DNA from: Dongia rigui
GTDB lineage: Bacteria; Pseudomonadota; Alphaproteobacteria; Dongiales; Dongiaceae
Length of the DNA stretch: 64,000 nucleotides
Direction: 5' to 3'
Assembly: GCF_034044635.1 (NCBI RefSeq)
Contig: NZ_JAXCLX010000003.1
Coordinates: 124,001 to 188,000 of the forward strand
Positions within the stretch are counted from its first letter, which is position 1. Every line of letters starts with the position of its first letter. The notes beneath the pieces were generated by a model that was not told the origin of the DNA, ran no database searches, and was given only the letters and a program-made list of their open reading frames with translations. Made by a program: the position numbers and the translations under genes. Positions 19,484-28,476 of this stretch are shown here, piece by piece.

Positions 19484-20419
19484 TTACTTGCCGAGTTCTT
19501 TCGCCAGTTCCGGCACCGCCTGGAACAGGTCGGCGACCAGGCCGTAATCGGCGACCTGGAAGATCGGCGCATCTTCGTCCTTGTTGATGGCGACGATGAC
19601 CTTGCTGTCCTTCATGCCGGCGAGATGCTGAATGGCACCCGAGATGCCGACGGCGAGATAGAGCTCCGGCGCCACGATCTTGCCGGTCTGGCCGACCTGG
19701 TAATCATTGGGCACGAAGCCGGCATCGACGGCGGCGCGCGACGCGCCAACGGCGGCACCCAGCTTGTCGGCCACTTCTTCCAGCATCTTGAAGTTGTCGC
19801 CCGACTGCATGCCGCGGCCACCCGAGACGACGATGCGCGCCGAGGTGAGTTCGGGGCGTTCCGTCTTCTGCACTTCCTGGCCGAGGAACTTGGAGAGGCC
19901 CGCGTCACCGGCCGAGGCGACCTTCTCGATCGCCGCCGAACCACCGGTTTCCGCCGCGGCATCGAAGGCCGTCGCACGCACCGTGATGACCTTGATCTTG
20001 TCCGAAGACTGCACCGTGGTCAGCGCGTTGCCGGCATAGGTCGGGCGCGTGAAGGTGTCCGGGCCGTTGACCTCGGAGATTTCCGAGATCTGCTGCACGT
20101 CGAGCAAAGCTGATGCGCGCGGCAGGATGTTCTTCCCGTTGACCGTCGCAGCCGAGAGGATGTGGCTGTAGGACGGCGCGAGGGCGACGATCAGCTTGGC
20201 GACATTCTCGGCCAGGGCATGGCCGTAGATGGCGTCGTCAGCCAACAGCACCTTGGCAACGCCGGGAACCTTGGCGGCCGCGTCGGCAGCACCCTGGGCA
20301 CCGGCACCGGCCACCAGGATATGAATGTCGCCGCCGATCTTCTGGGCGGCGGTGACGGCATGCAAGGTCGCCGATTTCAGCGACGCGTTGTCATGCTCGG
20401 CAAGGACGAGAATGCTCAT
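19484..20419 (-). CDS. etfA: Electron transfer flavoprotein alpha subunit
   Basis: 311 residues. Carries the FAD of the ETF heterodimer, taking electrons from acyl-CoA and other dehydrogenases to ETF:quinone oxidoreductase. The C-terminal FAD-binding signature region [20 protein letters not shown] near 240-260 and [11 protein letters not shown] are intact. It starts 12 bases after etfB. Normal length. Confidence 0.96.
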   Translation of the reverse strand: MSILVLAEHDNASLKSATLHAVTAAQKIGGDIHILVAGAGAQGAADAAAKVPGVAKVLLADDAIYGHALAENVAKLIVALAPSYSHILSAATVNGKNILPRASALLDVQQISEISEVNGPDTFTRPTYAGNALTTVQSSDKIKVITVRATAFDAAAETGGSAAIEKVASAGDAGLSKFLGQEVQKTERPELTSARIVVSGGRGMQSGDNFKMLEEVADKLGAAVGASRAAVDAGFVPNDYQVGQTGKIVAPELYLAVGISGAIQHLAGMKDSKVIVAINKDEDAPIFQVADYGLVADLFQAVPELAKELGK

Positions 20420-20431
20420 GGTTGTGACCCC

Positions 20432-21184
20432 TTAGATGACTTTCGCTTCGTTCTTCAGCTTGTCGACCAGTTCGGCGACCGACTTCACCTTGATACCGGC
20501 CGAGCGCTTGGGCGGCTCGGTCACTTTCAGGGTCTTGAGGCGGGGGCTTGGGTCGACACCCAGCTGTTCGGGGGTCAGGGCATCAATCGGCTTCTTCTTC
20601 GCCTTCATGATGTTGGGGAGCGAGGCATAACGCGGCTCGTTCAAACGCAGATCGGTGGTCATGACGAAGGGCGTCTTGACCTCGACGGTCTCGAGACCGC
20701 CATCGACTTCGCGCGTCACCGTGGCGGTGCTGTTGTCGTTCAAGACCAGCTTCGAGGCAAACGTCGCCTGCGGCCAGCCGAGCAGGGCAGAGAGCATCTG
20801 ACCGGTCTGGTTGGCATCGTCGTCGATCGCCTGCTTGCCGAGGATCACGAGACCCGGCTGTTCCTTGTCGACCACGGCTTTCAACAGCTTGGCGACCGCG
20901 AGGGGCTGCAACTCGACATCGGTCTGCACATGCACGCCGCGATCGGCGCCCATGGCAAGGGCCGTGCGGATCGTCTCCGCGCATTGCGCGTTGCCCAACG
21001 ACACGGCGACGATTTCCGTCACCTTGCCGGCTTCCTTGAGACGCACGGCCTCCTCGGTCGCGATTTCGCAGAAGGGATTCATGGACATCTTGACGTTCTG
21101 GGTTTCGACACCCGTGCCGTCCGCCTTGACGCGGACCTTCACATTGGCGTCGATCACCCGCTTAACAGCGACGAGGACTTTCAT
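20432..21184 (-). CDS. etfB: Electron transfer flavoprotein beta subunit
   Basis: 250 residues. Opens [19 protein letters not shown] and has the ETF-beta pattern, with [16 protein letters not shown] near 36-51 and a conserved AMP-binding region around [18 protein letters not shown] 21184 chosen; a TTG two codons upstream is not needed. First gene of the etfB-etfA-hbd run, preceded by a promoter with a perfect TTGACA box about 145-175 bases upstream. Confidence 0.95.
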   Translation of the reverse strand: MKVLVAVKRVIDANVKVRVKADGTGVETQNVKMSMNPFCEIATEEAVRLKEAGKVTEIVAVSLGNAQCAETIRTALAMGADRGVHVQTDVELQPLAVAKLLKAVVDKEQPGLVILGKQAIDDDANQTGQMLSALLGWPQATFASKLVLNDNSTATVTREVDGGLETVEVKTPFVMTTDLRLNEPRYASLPNIMKAKKKPIDALTPEQLGVDPSPRLKTLKVTEPPKRSAGIKVKSVAELVDKLKNEAKVI

Positions 21185-21328
21185 CTTCAAGGACCCGGAT
21201 GAGACTGTGGTTACAACGGTCGATGCCCCTCGCTTTCGGTTCTTGATATGACCCGACGCTCAGGCAGCGACACCCCCTGCCTGCCGGCACCGTTTTTCAC
21301 GGCCCCGCGGCAGAAATTTCGCATGCGC

Positions 21329-21357
21329 AAAATAGGGGCATGGCATCTTTGTGTCAA
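21329..21357 (-). promoter_or_regulatory. Candidate sigma70 promoter for etfBA-hbd
   Basis: On the minus strand TTGACA (21357-21352), a 17-base spacer, then TATTTT (21334-21329). Perfect -35 and ideal spacing. It would give a 5' leader of about 140 bases before the etfB start. Confidence 0.55.
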
Positions 21358-21469
21358 CGAGGCGAGGCAACTCGCCCGGAAACGGCAGCCTTGCGCTTAA
21401 TCGCGCAAATTCAATGACTTCACGCCACCACCGATGAGCTGCATTAACCCTTCCATGAGCCGAGTTCGA

Positions 21470-21487
21470 GAAGCTGCGTGCAGCTTC
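21470..21487. repeat. 18-bp palindrome downstream of the adenosyltransferase gene
   Basis: GAAGCTGCGTGCAGCTTC: 8-bp arms with a 2-base centre, or a 7-bp stem with a CGTG loop. About 60 bases past the adenosyltransferase stop. No T-tract, so terminator status is uncertain. Confidence 0.45.
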
Positions 21488-21548
21488 CCTGGGCAGATGG
21501 TGCGGCGTTTTTGGGCAAAGCGGCATCGAGTCACTGGGGGCTTGCAAC

Positions 21549-22109
21549 CTACCGGTTCTTGCCCGGGACCCACAGCACGTCGGCCTGGCCCTTGTCATTG
21601 GCATAGCGCGCCATGACGAAAAGGAGGTCGGACAACCGGTTGATGTAACGCAGCGCCGCCGGGTTGATCTCCTCATGTTCCATCAGCGCCGTGATGTCGC
21701 GCTCGGCACGACGGGCGATGGTGCGGGCGAGGTGGAGATGGGCGGCGGCAGGTGTGCCGCCCGAGAGCACGAAGCTTTTCAAAGGCTGTAATTCGGCGTT
21801 TAAGCGGTCGATCTCCTGCTCCAGCCGCTCGACCTGTGCCTCGATCACACGCAGCGCTGGATAGTCCTTGGGATCTTCCGGCTGGCAGAGATCGGCGCCG
21901 AGATCGAAGAGGTCGTTCTGGATGCGATTCAACATGGCGTCCAAATCGCCTGACACATGCAGCCGCGCGACCCCGATCGCGGCATTGGCTTCGTCCACCG
22001 TGCCATAGGCCGCGACCCGCAAATCGTGCTTCTTCACGCGCTTGCCGGAGCCGAGCGAGGTCGAGCCCTTGTCGCCGCTCTTGGTGTAGATCCGCGTGAG
22101 CTGAACCAT
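21549..22109 (-). CDS. Cob(I)alamin adenosyltransferase, PduO type
   Basis: 186 residues. Adenosylates cob(I)alamin with ATP to make coenzyme B12. The PduO/MMAB family signature at the N-terminus is YTKSGDKGSTSLGSG (8-22), and the C-terminal helix RYINRLSDLLFVMAR contains the conserved Arg/Asp pair. Expected partners such as methylmalonyl-CoA mutase are not in the window. It follows the HIG1-type gene by 7 bases on the same strand, so the two are probably cotranscribed. Confidence 0.93.
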   Translation of the reverse strand: MVQLTRIYTKSGDKGSTSLGSGKRVKKHDLRVAAYGTVDEANAAIGVARLHVSGDLDAMLNRIQNDLFDLGADLCQPEDPKDYPALRVIEAQVERLEQEIDRLNAELQPLKSFVLSGGTPAAAHLHLARTIARRAERDITALMEHEEINPAALRYINRLSDLLFVMARYANDKGQADVLWVPGKNR

Positions 22110-22116
22110 ACCCGTG

Positions 22117-22314
22117 TCAGCCGTTACGAGTCAGCATATAGAGAACGAAGCTCGCCACCGCACCGATCTGGAACACGACGCGCAGGCGCATCAGCTTGTT
22201 CGAGTTGCGCTTGTTGAAATCGCCACCCCGGCCCATGGCAAAGACGCCGACCAGCAGCGTGCCCAAGGTAAGGACGAGGAAAATGACGAGCAGGATGAGG
22301 AATATGTTTGGCAT
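22117..22314 (-). CDS. HIG1-type twin-transmembrane protein
   Basis: 65 residues. Two hydrophobic helices (about 3-26 and 45-62) joined by a basic loop RGGDFNKRNSNKLMRLR. The loop and second helix carry the R-x-R-x3-Q pattern (RLRVVFQ) of the hypoxia-induced HIG1 domain, known in alphaproteobacteria and mitochondria as respiratory-chain assembly factors. Located just before the cobalamin adenosyltransferase. Role here not determined. Confidence 0.75.
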   Translation of the reverse strand: MPNIFLILLVIFLVLTLGTLLVGVFAMGRGGDFNKRNSNKLMRLRVVFQIGAVASFVLYMLTRNG

Positions 22315-22400
22315 GACCGGATGATAGCTGTGAGTGGGAAGCCGCGCTAGAGTAAGCGGCAGACGTCTGCAAAAATACGGAAAAGACGAGGAAACGGACC

Positions 22401-23234
22401 ATGCGGCGATTAGTCCTTAATGACGGCACGGAAATTCCAGTCATCGGCCAGGGCACCTGGCGCATGGGCGAGCGTGCCGCCGAGCGCAAGTCGGAGGTCG
22501 CAGCCCTTCAGGCCGGCATCGATCTCGGCCTCACCCTCATCGATACCGCTGAAATGTACGGGAATGGCGGTGCGGAAGAAGTGACCGGCGACGCGATAGC
22601 GGGCCGCCGCAAGGACGTTTATCTGGTCAGCAAGGTCCTACCCAGCAATGCAAGCCGCGCCGGCACCATCAAGGCCTGCGAACAGAGCCTGAAGCGGCTC
22701 GGCACCGATTACTTGGACCTCTACCTCCTGCATTGGCGCGGGTCATATCCTCTCGCCGATACCCTTGCTGCATTCCAGGAATTGAAGAAGACCGGCAAGA
22801 TCCGCGCTTTCGGCATCAGCAATCTCGACAGCAGCGACATGAAGGAATGGCTTGGCCTTCCCGGCGGCAGCGACGCCGTCGCCAACCAGATTCTCTATAA
22901 TGTCGGCGTGCGTGGTCCCGAACACGACCTGGTCCCCATCATGGCCAAGGCCAAGGTCGCCCTGATGGCCTATTGCCCGCTGGCGCAGGGCGAGGTCGAT
23001 GGCTTCAGACAACTGGAACCCATCGCCAGGCGCCACGATGCGACGGTGGCCCAGATCATGCTCGCCTGGGCCACGCGCCATCCGCTTTCCTTCGCCGTGC
23101 CGAAAAGCCGCACCATCGCGCGCCTCAAGGAAAATGCCGCTGCCGGTGACATCGTGCTGACGCCCCAGGATCTGGCCGAGATCGACGCCGCCTTCCCGGC
23201 GCCGAAGAAAGCCGTGCCGCTGGAGATGATTTGA
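22401..23234 (+). CDS. Aldo/keto reductase
   Basis: 277 residues. NADPH-dependent carbonyl reductase with a TIM-barrel fold. Catalytic tetrad visible as Asp48, Tyr53 (DTAEMYGNG), Lys78 (SKVLP) and His111 (LLHWRG). The C-terminal cofactor motif is VPKSRTIARLKENAAA. Similar to the DkgA-like/prostaglandin F synthase branch. Substrate unknown. The GNAT gene starts on a TTG that overlaps its stop. Confidence 0.9.
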   Translation: MRRLVLNDGTEIPVIGQGTWRMGERAAERKSEVAALQAGIDLGLTLIDTAEMYGNGGAEEVTGDAIAGRRKDVYLVSKVLPSNASRAGTIKACEQSLKRLGTDYLDLYLLHWRGSYPLADTLAAFQELKKTGKIRAFGISNLDSSDMKEWLGLPGGSDAVANQILYNVGVRGPEHDLVPIMAKAKVALMAYCPLAQGEVDGFRQLEPIARRHDATVAQIMLAWATRHPLSFAVPKSRTIARLKENAAAGDIVLTPQDLAEIDAAFPAPKKAVPLEMI

Positions 23235-23728
23235 CGCACGGAGCCATCCTGCGCCCCGCCCGCTGCGACGAGTGCGCGGCGCTCGACGACATCTGTTTCC
23301 GCTCCAAGGCACATTGGGGTTATGACGCCGGCTTCATGGCAAGCGTGCGTGACCAGATCCGCGTCGACCCAGCCGCGATACTGGCTGGCCGTGTCTGGGT
23401 GACCACCGATAGCGGCGACCGGCCCTGTGGCGTGGTGCAGGTCGACCCGCTCGATGAGACCGTCGCCGACCTCACCCTTCTCTTCATCGATCCGGATTTT
23501 ATGCGCAGAGGGCTGGGCCGCGCGCTCTACGCCAAGGCACTCGACCTTGCCGCATCGCTCGGCGCGCACCACCTTGTCATCGATGCCGATCCCCAGGCCG
23601 CCGCCTTCTATGCGTCGATGGGCGCCCTGCGCACCGGCGCGGAACCCACCGGGTATCAGGGCCGCCTGCTGCCGAAATTCCGCGTGGCACTCAAGCGTCC
23701 GCCGATGCCCCAGCCCATTACCCGTTGA
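23231..23728 (+). CDS. GNAT-family N-acetyltransferase
   Basis: 165 residues. Acetyl-CoA binding motif A with [13 protein letters not shown] near 95-107 and motif B around [10 protein letters not shown]. The TTG start overlaps the aldo/keto reductase stop (TTGA), with GGAG 5-6 bases upstream, so coupled translation is likely. Substrate not predictable. Its 3' end overlaps the convergent chemoreceptor gene by 11 bases. Confidence 0.82.
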   Translation: MTHGAILRPARCDECAALDDICFRSKAHWGYDAGFMASVRDQIRVDPAAILAGRVWVTTDSGDRPCGVVQVDPLDETVADLTLLFIDPDFMRRGLGRALYAKALDLAASLGAHHLVIDADPQAAAFYASMGALRTGAEPTGYQGRLLPKFRVALKRPPMPQPITR

Positions 23729-25028
23729 TGGATTTCAGAAAGGCAGCCACTTCGGTCTGTAAGACCTCGACCTGGCTGTTGATCTGACCGGACATGTCCT
23801 TGACGCGCTCGGCGGCCCGCCCCGTATCACGCGCGGCTTCGGTGATACCGACGATGTTTGCTGAAACCTCTGCCGTGCCGGCCGACGCCTGCTGAACATT
23901 GCGCGCGATTTCCTGCGTCGCTGCGCCCTGCTCCTCCATCGCCGAGGCGATCCCGGTCGATATGTCGCTCATCTCACCGATGGTCTTGCCGATATGCTGC
24001 ACAGCCGCGACCGATTCATTGGTCGCACGCTGCATCTCGGCAATATTGGAACTGATTTCGTCGGTGGCCTTGGCGGTCTGGGTCGCCAGGTTCTTGACCT
24101 CGGAAGCGACCACGGCAAAACCCTTGCCGGCTTCGCCGGCGCGGGCCGCCTCGATGGTGGCGTTCAAGGCCAGCAGATTGGTCTGGTTGGCGATATCGTT
24201 GATCAGTTGCACCACGGCGCCGATCCGCTGTGCCGCATCGGCCAGCATCTGAATCTGATTGTTCGTCCTTTGCGCTTCATCGACGCCCTGGGTGGTGATG
24301 GACATGGATTGCGTCACCTGCCGGCCGATCTCGGAAATCGAGGACGAGAGTTCCTCGGCCGCACTGGCGACGGTCTGCACATTGACCGACGCCTCTTCGG
24401 AGCCGGCGGCGACGGCCGTCGACTGGCGGCTCGTTTCTTCAGCGGCGCTCGCCAAGGTTTCGGCATCGGATCCAAGAGCGCTGGCTGCACCGCTCAGCAC
24501 CCGAACCACGCCGTCCATTTTGGTGCCGAAATTCTGTGCCACCGTTGCCAGATCGCGGACGCGCTGATCCATCGATGCCGTGCCGGCATTGATGGTTTCG
24601 GCACCATTCTTGAATGCGCCGGGCAGGCCCCGGGTCAGCACCTTGCGAAAGGTCTTGCCCTGGCTGGCATACTCCATCGAGGCGGCTGACTCGCGGACGA
24701 ACGCATCGACGATATCGAGCATATTGTCGATGTCGGCCTGCAACGCGCCAAGGTCACCGCCGTCGCGCGGCGCCAGGATGCGCGCTTCGAGATTGCCGTG
24801 GAAGGCACTGTGGCTGACACGGAGAGCGTCCTTGATGCCGGTTTGCGCCTGGCGCAGCCACCGCAACGCGAGGACGGCCAGCACCAGGACAAGAACAGCC
24901 TCACCGGCTGTGATCCATTTGCCGAATTGTGCATCCGCGATCAGATGCAGGACCGAGCCGAGTACGACGGCGGCAACCAGGCCGATAACGGCGCCGGTTA
25001 CCTTAGAGAGAGAAGACAAATTCGTCAT
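23718..25028 (-). CDS. Methyl-accepting chemotaxis protein without sensory domain
   Basis: 436 residues. Two closely spaced N-terminal helices (about 10-32 and 38-58) with almost no periplasmic loop, a short linker, then a cytoplasmic signalling domain. The hairpin tip ([28 protein letters not shown] region, near 277-303) binds CheA/CheW. Lacking a ligand domain, it probably takes its signal from the PAS protein encoded just upstream. The PAS stop lies 26 bases inside this gene, and AAGGGG serves as the ribosome site. Together they look like an Aer receptor split in two. Confidence 0.9.
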   Translation of the reverse strand: MTNLSSLSKVTGAVIGLVAAVVLGSVLHLIADAQFGKWITAGEAVLVLVLAVLALRWLRQAQTGIKDALRVSHSAFHGNLEARILAPRDGGDLGALQADIDNMLDIVDAFVRESAASMEYASQGKTFRKVLTRGLPGAFKNGAETINAGTASMDQRVRDLATVAQNFGTKMDGVVRVLSGAASALGSDAETLASAAEETSRQSTAVAAGSEEASVNVQTVASAAEELSSSISEIGRQVTQSMSITTQGVDEAQRTNNQIQMLADAAQRIGAVVQLINDIANQTNLLALNATIEAARAGEAGKGFAVVASEVKNLATQTAKATDEISSNIAEMQRATNESVAAVQHIGKTIGEMSDISTGIASAMEEQGAATQEIARNVQQASAGTAEVSANIVGITEAARDTGRAAERVKDMSGQINSQVEVLQTEVAAFLKSING

Positions 25029-25530
25029 AGTCGAGCCCCTTCCCCTTCAACATGTTCATGAGCATGTCATGGCCGCGCAGCATCCCGTCCTTGCGGCTGT
25101 CATGGCGGTTTTCTTCGGCAAGCAGCTCGGCATACATCGGAATGATTTTTTCCAGTTGCGCCTTGTCGGGTTTTCGGCGGTTGGAATGGAAGCCGAGGAT
25201 ATTGCGATTGGCGTCGAAGGTCGGCGTCACATGCGCAAAGACCCAATAATGATCGCCATCCCGCGCCATGTTGACGATGTAGGCGAACAGCTCTTTTTTT
25301 GTCTGGATGGTGTCCCACAGCATCTTGAAGACGCAGCGCGGCATGTCGGGATGCCGGATGAGGCTGTGCGGTGCGCCGATGACTTGCGAGCGCGGAAATT
25401 TCGCGAGGCGCAGGAAGACATCGTTGGCGTAAGTAATCCGTCCTTTGAGGTCGGTCTTGCTGACGATCAATTCACTTTCATCGTAGGGGCATTCGATTCC
25501 CGTGGGACGAACTGTTGAGCCCGCCATCAT
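25003..25530 (-). CDS. Aer-like PAS sensor protein
   Basis: About 175 residues. N-terminal Aer-type PAS domain: [19 protein letters not shown], then [19 protein letters not shown] and [17 protein letters not shown]. These are the hallmark motifs of FAD-binding Aer PAS domains that sense redox or oxygen. The C-terminal 55 residues are helical. Start placed at the ATG-ATG pair 25530/25527 after GGGAGG; the frame is open to 25578. Overlaps the downstream MCP gene by 26 bases. Confidence 0.82.
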   Translation of the reverse strand: MMAGSTVRPTGIECPYDESELIVSKTDLKGRITYANDVFLRLAKFPRSQVIGAPHSLIRHPDMPRCVFKMLWDTIQTKKELFAYIVNMARDGDHYWVFAHVTPTFDANRNILGFHSNRRKPDKAQLEKIIPMYAELLAEENRHDSRKDGMLRGHDMLMNMLKGKGLDYDEFVFSL

Positions 25531-25845
25531 TGCGCCTCCCGAATTTCCGCCTAAGCGTAAGGATTGAAGGGATTGCAATTCTTAACGACGAAACACACCT
25601 AAGTTTCTCTTCTCCAGTAACGCCATAATTTCATTAATCAAACGCAAAAGGAATAGCGGAATATTATCCGAATACTGCAACCGATAGGATAGTTTGCCGT
25701 GATGTGAGCGGGCCGTTCGCTTGACGCAACATGCGTCGCACAGCACGCGACCGTGCGGCCGCGCGCCTCGATTGGCCCTGAATTGCCGCGAGATTGCGGC
25801 CCCGTCACTCGGCCCGGTGGGCGTGGCCTTTCATCCAAACGGATA

Positions 25846-27225
25846 TCAGATCACCTTCCCGGGATTGAGAATGCCCTGGGGATCGAGCGCTGTCTTGATC
25901 CGGCGCATGACCGCGATCTCTTCGGCTGTGCGCGAATAGCCGAGATAGTCGCGCTTCAACGTGCCGATGCCATGCTCGGCCGAGACGGAGCCGGCAAAGT
26001 CCCGCACCGTCCGATAGACGATCTCATCGACGTCATGCATGTCTTCGCCGTCGCGGTAATCGACGCAGGTGGTGATATGCAAATTGCTGTCGCCGATATG
26101 GCCATAGAAGAAGAACCGCCCCCCGGGCCAGCGTTTGCTAAGGTTACTGCGACATTCATCGACGAAAGCGCCGATACGACCGATGGCGAGGCTCACGTCG
26201 AAATTGACGATGGCCGGCAACGTGTCCAACGCATAGCCCTCGCGCACCCGCCAGAAGGCCTGCGCCTCCTTTTCGTTCTGCGCCACCATCGCGTCCAGCA
26301 GCAGGCCCTCTTCGAGCGCCGCCTCCAGGAAGCCTTGAAAGCGCGCTGGGTCATTCTCCGTGTCGAGACCTTGATGCTCTATCAGCACATTGAAGGGATG
26401 CTCTTCCGCGAAGGGCCGGGCATTGGTCATCTTGTGTTCGGTGACGAAGCGATAGAAATCGGGCCACATCACTTCGAAGGCCGATGGCCCGCCGAGTTCC
26501 CGTTCCGCCTTCTGCAGCAGGGCCAGTACCGCCTGGAAACTTTCCAGGGCGCAGAAGGCCGTGCTGGTGACGCGCGGCAGCGGTTTCAGCCGGAAGACAA
26601 CGCGCGTGATGATGCCCAGCGTGCCTTCACTGCCGATGAACAACTGCTTGAGATCGAAACCCGCATTGTTCTTGAGCATCTTGTTGAGACTGCTGAGGAT
26701 CGTGCCGTCGGCGAGCACCACTTCAAGACCCAGCACTTGCGCCCGCGCCATGCCATAGCGAATGACCCGGTTGCCGCCGGCATTGGTCGCGAGATTGCCG
26801 CCGACCTGCGCCGTGCCGCGGCTGCCCAGATCCAGCGGCAGCAGGAAACCGGCATCGGCCGCGGCCATCTGCGCGCGTTCCAGCGGTGTGCCGGCCAGCA
26901 CGGTCAGTGTTGCCGCCTCGCGGTCCAGCTCCTCGACACCGCTTAGGAGATCGAGCGACAAAGCGATGTCGCCGGGTCCGGCATTGGCGCCGCCGGCAAG
27001 CCCGGTGAGGCCGCCTTGCGGCACGACAGCCTGGCGATGTGCGTGGCAGATCCTAAGCGCCGTCGCGACTTGCGCCGGGTCGCGCGGGCGGATCAGCGCC
27101 TTGGGCAGCGACCGCCCGGTCATGCTCATGTCTGAGCGGTGCTTCGATCCGATATCGTCGCCGGTCAAGACGGCGCCGTTCCCCAGCGCGGCACGCAAGT
27201 CGTCGATCACATCGCTCATCTTCAT
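25846..27225 (-). CDS. FAD-linked oxidase, GlcD/D-lactate dehydrogenase type
   Basis: 459 residues. N-terminal FAD_binding_4 domain with the PQGGLTGLAGGA loop near 75-86 and the GTAQVGGNLATNAGG stretch that contacts FAD. The C-terminal FAD-linked oxidase domain has GHIGDSNLH (metal or substrate His) and ends SAEHGIGTLKRDYL...DPQGILNPGKV. Oxidises a 2-hydroxyacid such as D-lactate, glycolate or D-2-hydroxyglutarate. Start chosen at ATG 27225 after a G-rich stretch; the open frame upstream overlaps the DUF2061 gene. No GlcE/GlcF partner is present, so it is a single-subunit form. Confidence 0.9.
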   Translation of the reverse strand: MKMSDVIDDLRAALGNGAVLTGDDIGSKHRSDMSMTGRSLPKALIRPRDPAQVATALRICHAHRQAVVPQGGLTGLAGGANAGPGDIALSLDLLSGVEELDREAATLTVLAGTPLERAQMAAADAGFLLPLDLGSRGTAQVGGNLATNAGGNRVIRYGMARAQVLGLEVVLADGTILSSLNKMLKNNAGFDLKQLFIGSEGTLGIITRVVFRLKPLPRVTSTAFCALESFQAVLALLQKAERELGGPSAFEVMWPDFYRFVTEHKMTNARPFAEEHPFNVLIEHQGLDTENDPARFQGFLEAALEEGLLLDAMVAQNEKEAQAFWRVREGYALDTLPAIVNFDVSLAIGRIGAFVDECRSNLSKRWPGGRFFFYGHIGDSNLHITTCVDYRDGEDMHDVDEIVYRTVRDFAGSVSAEHGIGTLKRDYLGYSRTAEEIAVMRRIKTALDPQGILNPGKVI

Positions 27226-27263
27226 CCGCCCCCCCCAAAGAATGGGGCGGATGCTAGTCGATC

Positions 27264-27530
27264 TCAGCCGGCAAGCGCCAGTGAACGCAGGTTGCGAAAG
27301 GAATGGTGGTCCTCGATGCGCGGCGCAGCCATGTTTTTGGCAGCATCTGCCTTCTCGCTGTGTTGCCAGGCGCGCTCGTGAAAGAAGAACGCGACGGTGT
27401 TGACGGCCGGTTCGATAAGGGCGACGCCAAGCGCCACCGGCAGGGAACCGGAAATGAGATAGGCGACACCGAAGCCGATGCTGAAATGGAGCGCCGCGAA
27501 GGTTGCCGTCTTGACCAGATCCCGCTTCAT
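27264..27530 (-). CDS. DUF2061 small membrane protein
   Basis: 88 residues. KTATFAALHFSIGFGVAYLISGS and ALIEPAVNTVAFFFHERAW are the DUF2061 pattern: two hydrophobic segments and the conserved IEPxxNTVAxFFHERxW. Function unknown. Start at ATG 27530 with GGAGG 8 bases ahead rather than the earlier ATG at 27563. Same strand as the FAD oxidase, 38 bases upstream of it. Confidence 0.8.
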   Translation of the reverse strand: MKRDLVKTATFAALHFSIGFGVAYLISGSLPVALGVALIEPAVNTVAFFFHERAWQHSEKADAAKNMAAPRIEDHHSFRNLRSLALAG

Positions 27531-27657
27531 GATATCGCCTCCGTACTTGCGAATAATTCTCATATGCAGAATATGAGGCAGGTCGGGGCATTCCGCAACA
27601 CGGGAATACCAATGGAACTAATCGACTGGATCGATTGAACTCACGCTCCTCGGCGCG

Positions 27658-28476
27658 CTAATCGATCATTAGGGCGGCGATCTGCTCGATCAGAACGCTG
27701 TCGAGGCGCATCTCCTGGCCGTCCAGACGCCCGATCGGAACGGCACCCAACAAGGAATTGGTGATGAAAAGTGCCCCGATACGGTCGGTTTCGGCGCGCT
27801 CCAGGCTCCGTTCTTCGACCTTGGCGCCGCTTTTCTGGGCGTTCTGCAGGATCTTTGCCCGGGTAATGCCGTCCAGCACCCCATCGGCCAGCGGTGGCGT
27901 CACCCATGTCGCATCGATCAGCGCAAAGATATTGCCCCGGGCAAAGCCCGCGATGTGGCCCCGATTGTTGAGCATCAGGGCTTCCTGGGCACCGGCGGCC
28001 TGCGCCTGTTGCTGCGCCAGGACATTATCCAGATAGTTCAAAGATTTGATCCGACTCAAGGGCGATCCCTCATTGCGCCTGATCGGCACCGTCACAGCGT
28101 CGAGATGCGCTGGCACCTTTGGGAAAGCACTGGCCGTGATCACCAGATTGGGCTTTGGATCGAGCGGCAGCAGCAGCCCGCGCGAGCCGACGCCGCGCGA
28201 CAAAGTCAGCCGCAAGGCTGCCGGGCCAGAGGTCAGCCCATTGGCCTCGAGCACCTGGCCGATTGCGGTCGCAACCTCCGTCGCCTCGACCGGCAGCGGC
28301 AGTTCCAGGACCGTCGATCCACGCGCTAGCCGTTCCAAATGTGACGCCAGATCAATCGGATGACCGTCACGCGCCGCCAAGGTCTCGAACAGCCCGTCCC
28401 CTAAGGTAAAGCCGCGATCGCGGGGGTCGATCCGCGCCACCTCGGGCGCCAGCAATTGGCCATTCAGCCAGATCAT
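27658..28476 (-). CDS. pabC: Aminotransferase class IV, 4-amino-4-deoxychorismate lyase
   Basis: 272 residues. Fold-type IV PLP enzyme with Lys144 in RIKSLNYLDN, the N-terminal DRGFTLGDGLFET motif at 20-32, and a C-terminal DGITRAKIL phosphate-binding stretch. Its ATG overlaps the pabB stop (ATGA). The pabB neighbour argues for release of p-aminobenzoate from aminodeoxychorismate rather than branched-chain or D-amino-acid transamination. Confidence 0.88.
   Translation of the reverse strand: MIWLNGQLLAPEVARIDPRDRGFTLGDGLFETLAARDGHPIDLASHLERLARGSTVLELPLPVEATEVATAIGQVLEANGLTSGPAALRLTLSRGVGSRGLLLPLDPKPNLVITASAFPKVPAHLDAVTVPIRRNEGSPLSRIKSLNYLDNVLAQQQAQAAGAQEALMLNNRGHIAGFARGNIFALIDATWVTPPLADGVLDGITRAKILQNAQKSGAKVEERSLERAETDRIGALFITNSLLGAVPIGRLDGQEMRLDSVLIEQIAALMID

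Larger units (their letters stand above)
21185..21548. other. Intergenic region of 364 bases upstream of etfB
   Basis: Contains the likely etfB promoter (21329-21357) and an 18-bp palindrome (21470-21487). No coding sequence was recognised. Confidence 0.5.
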
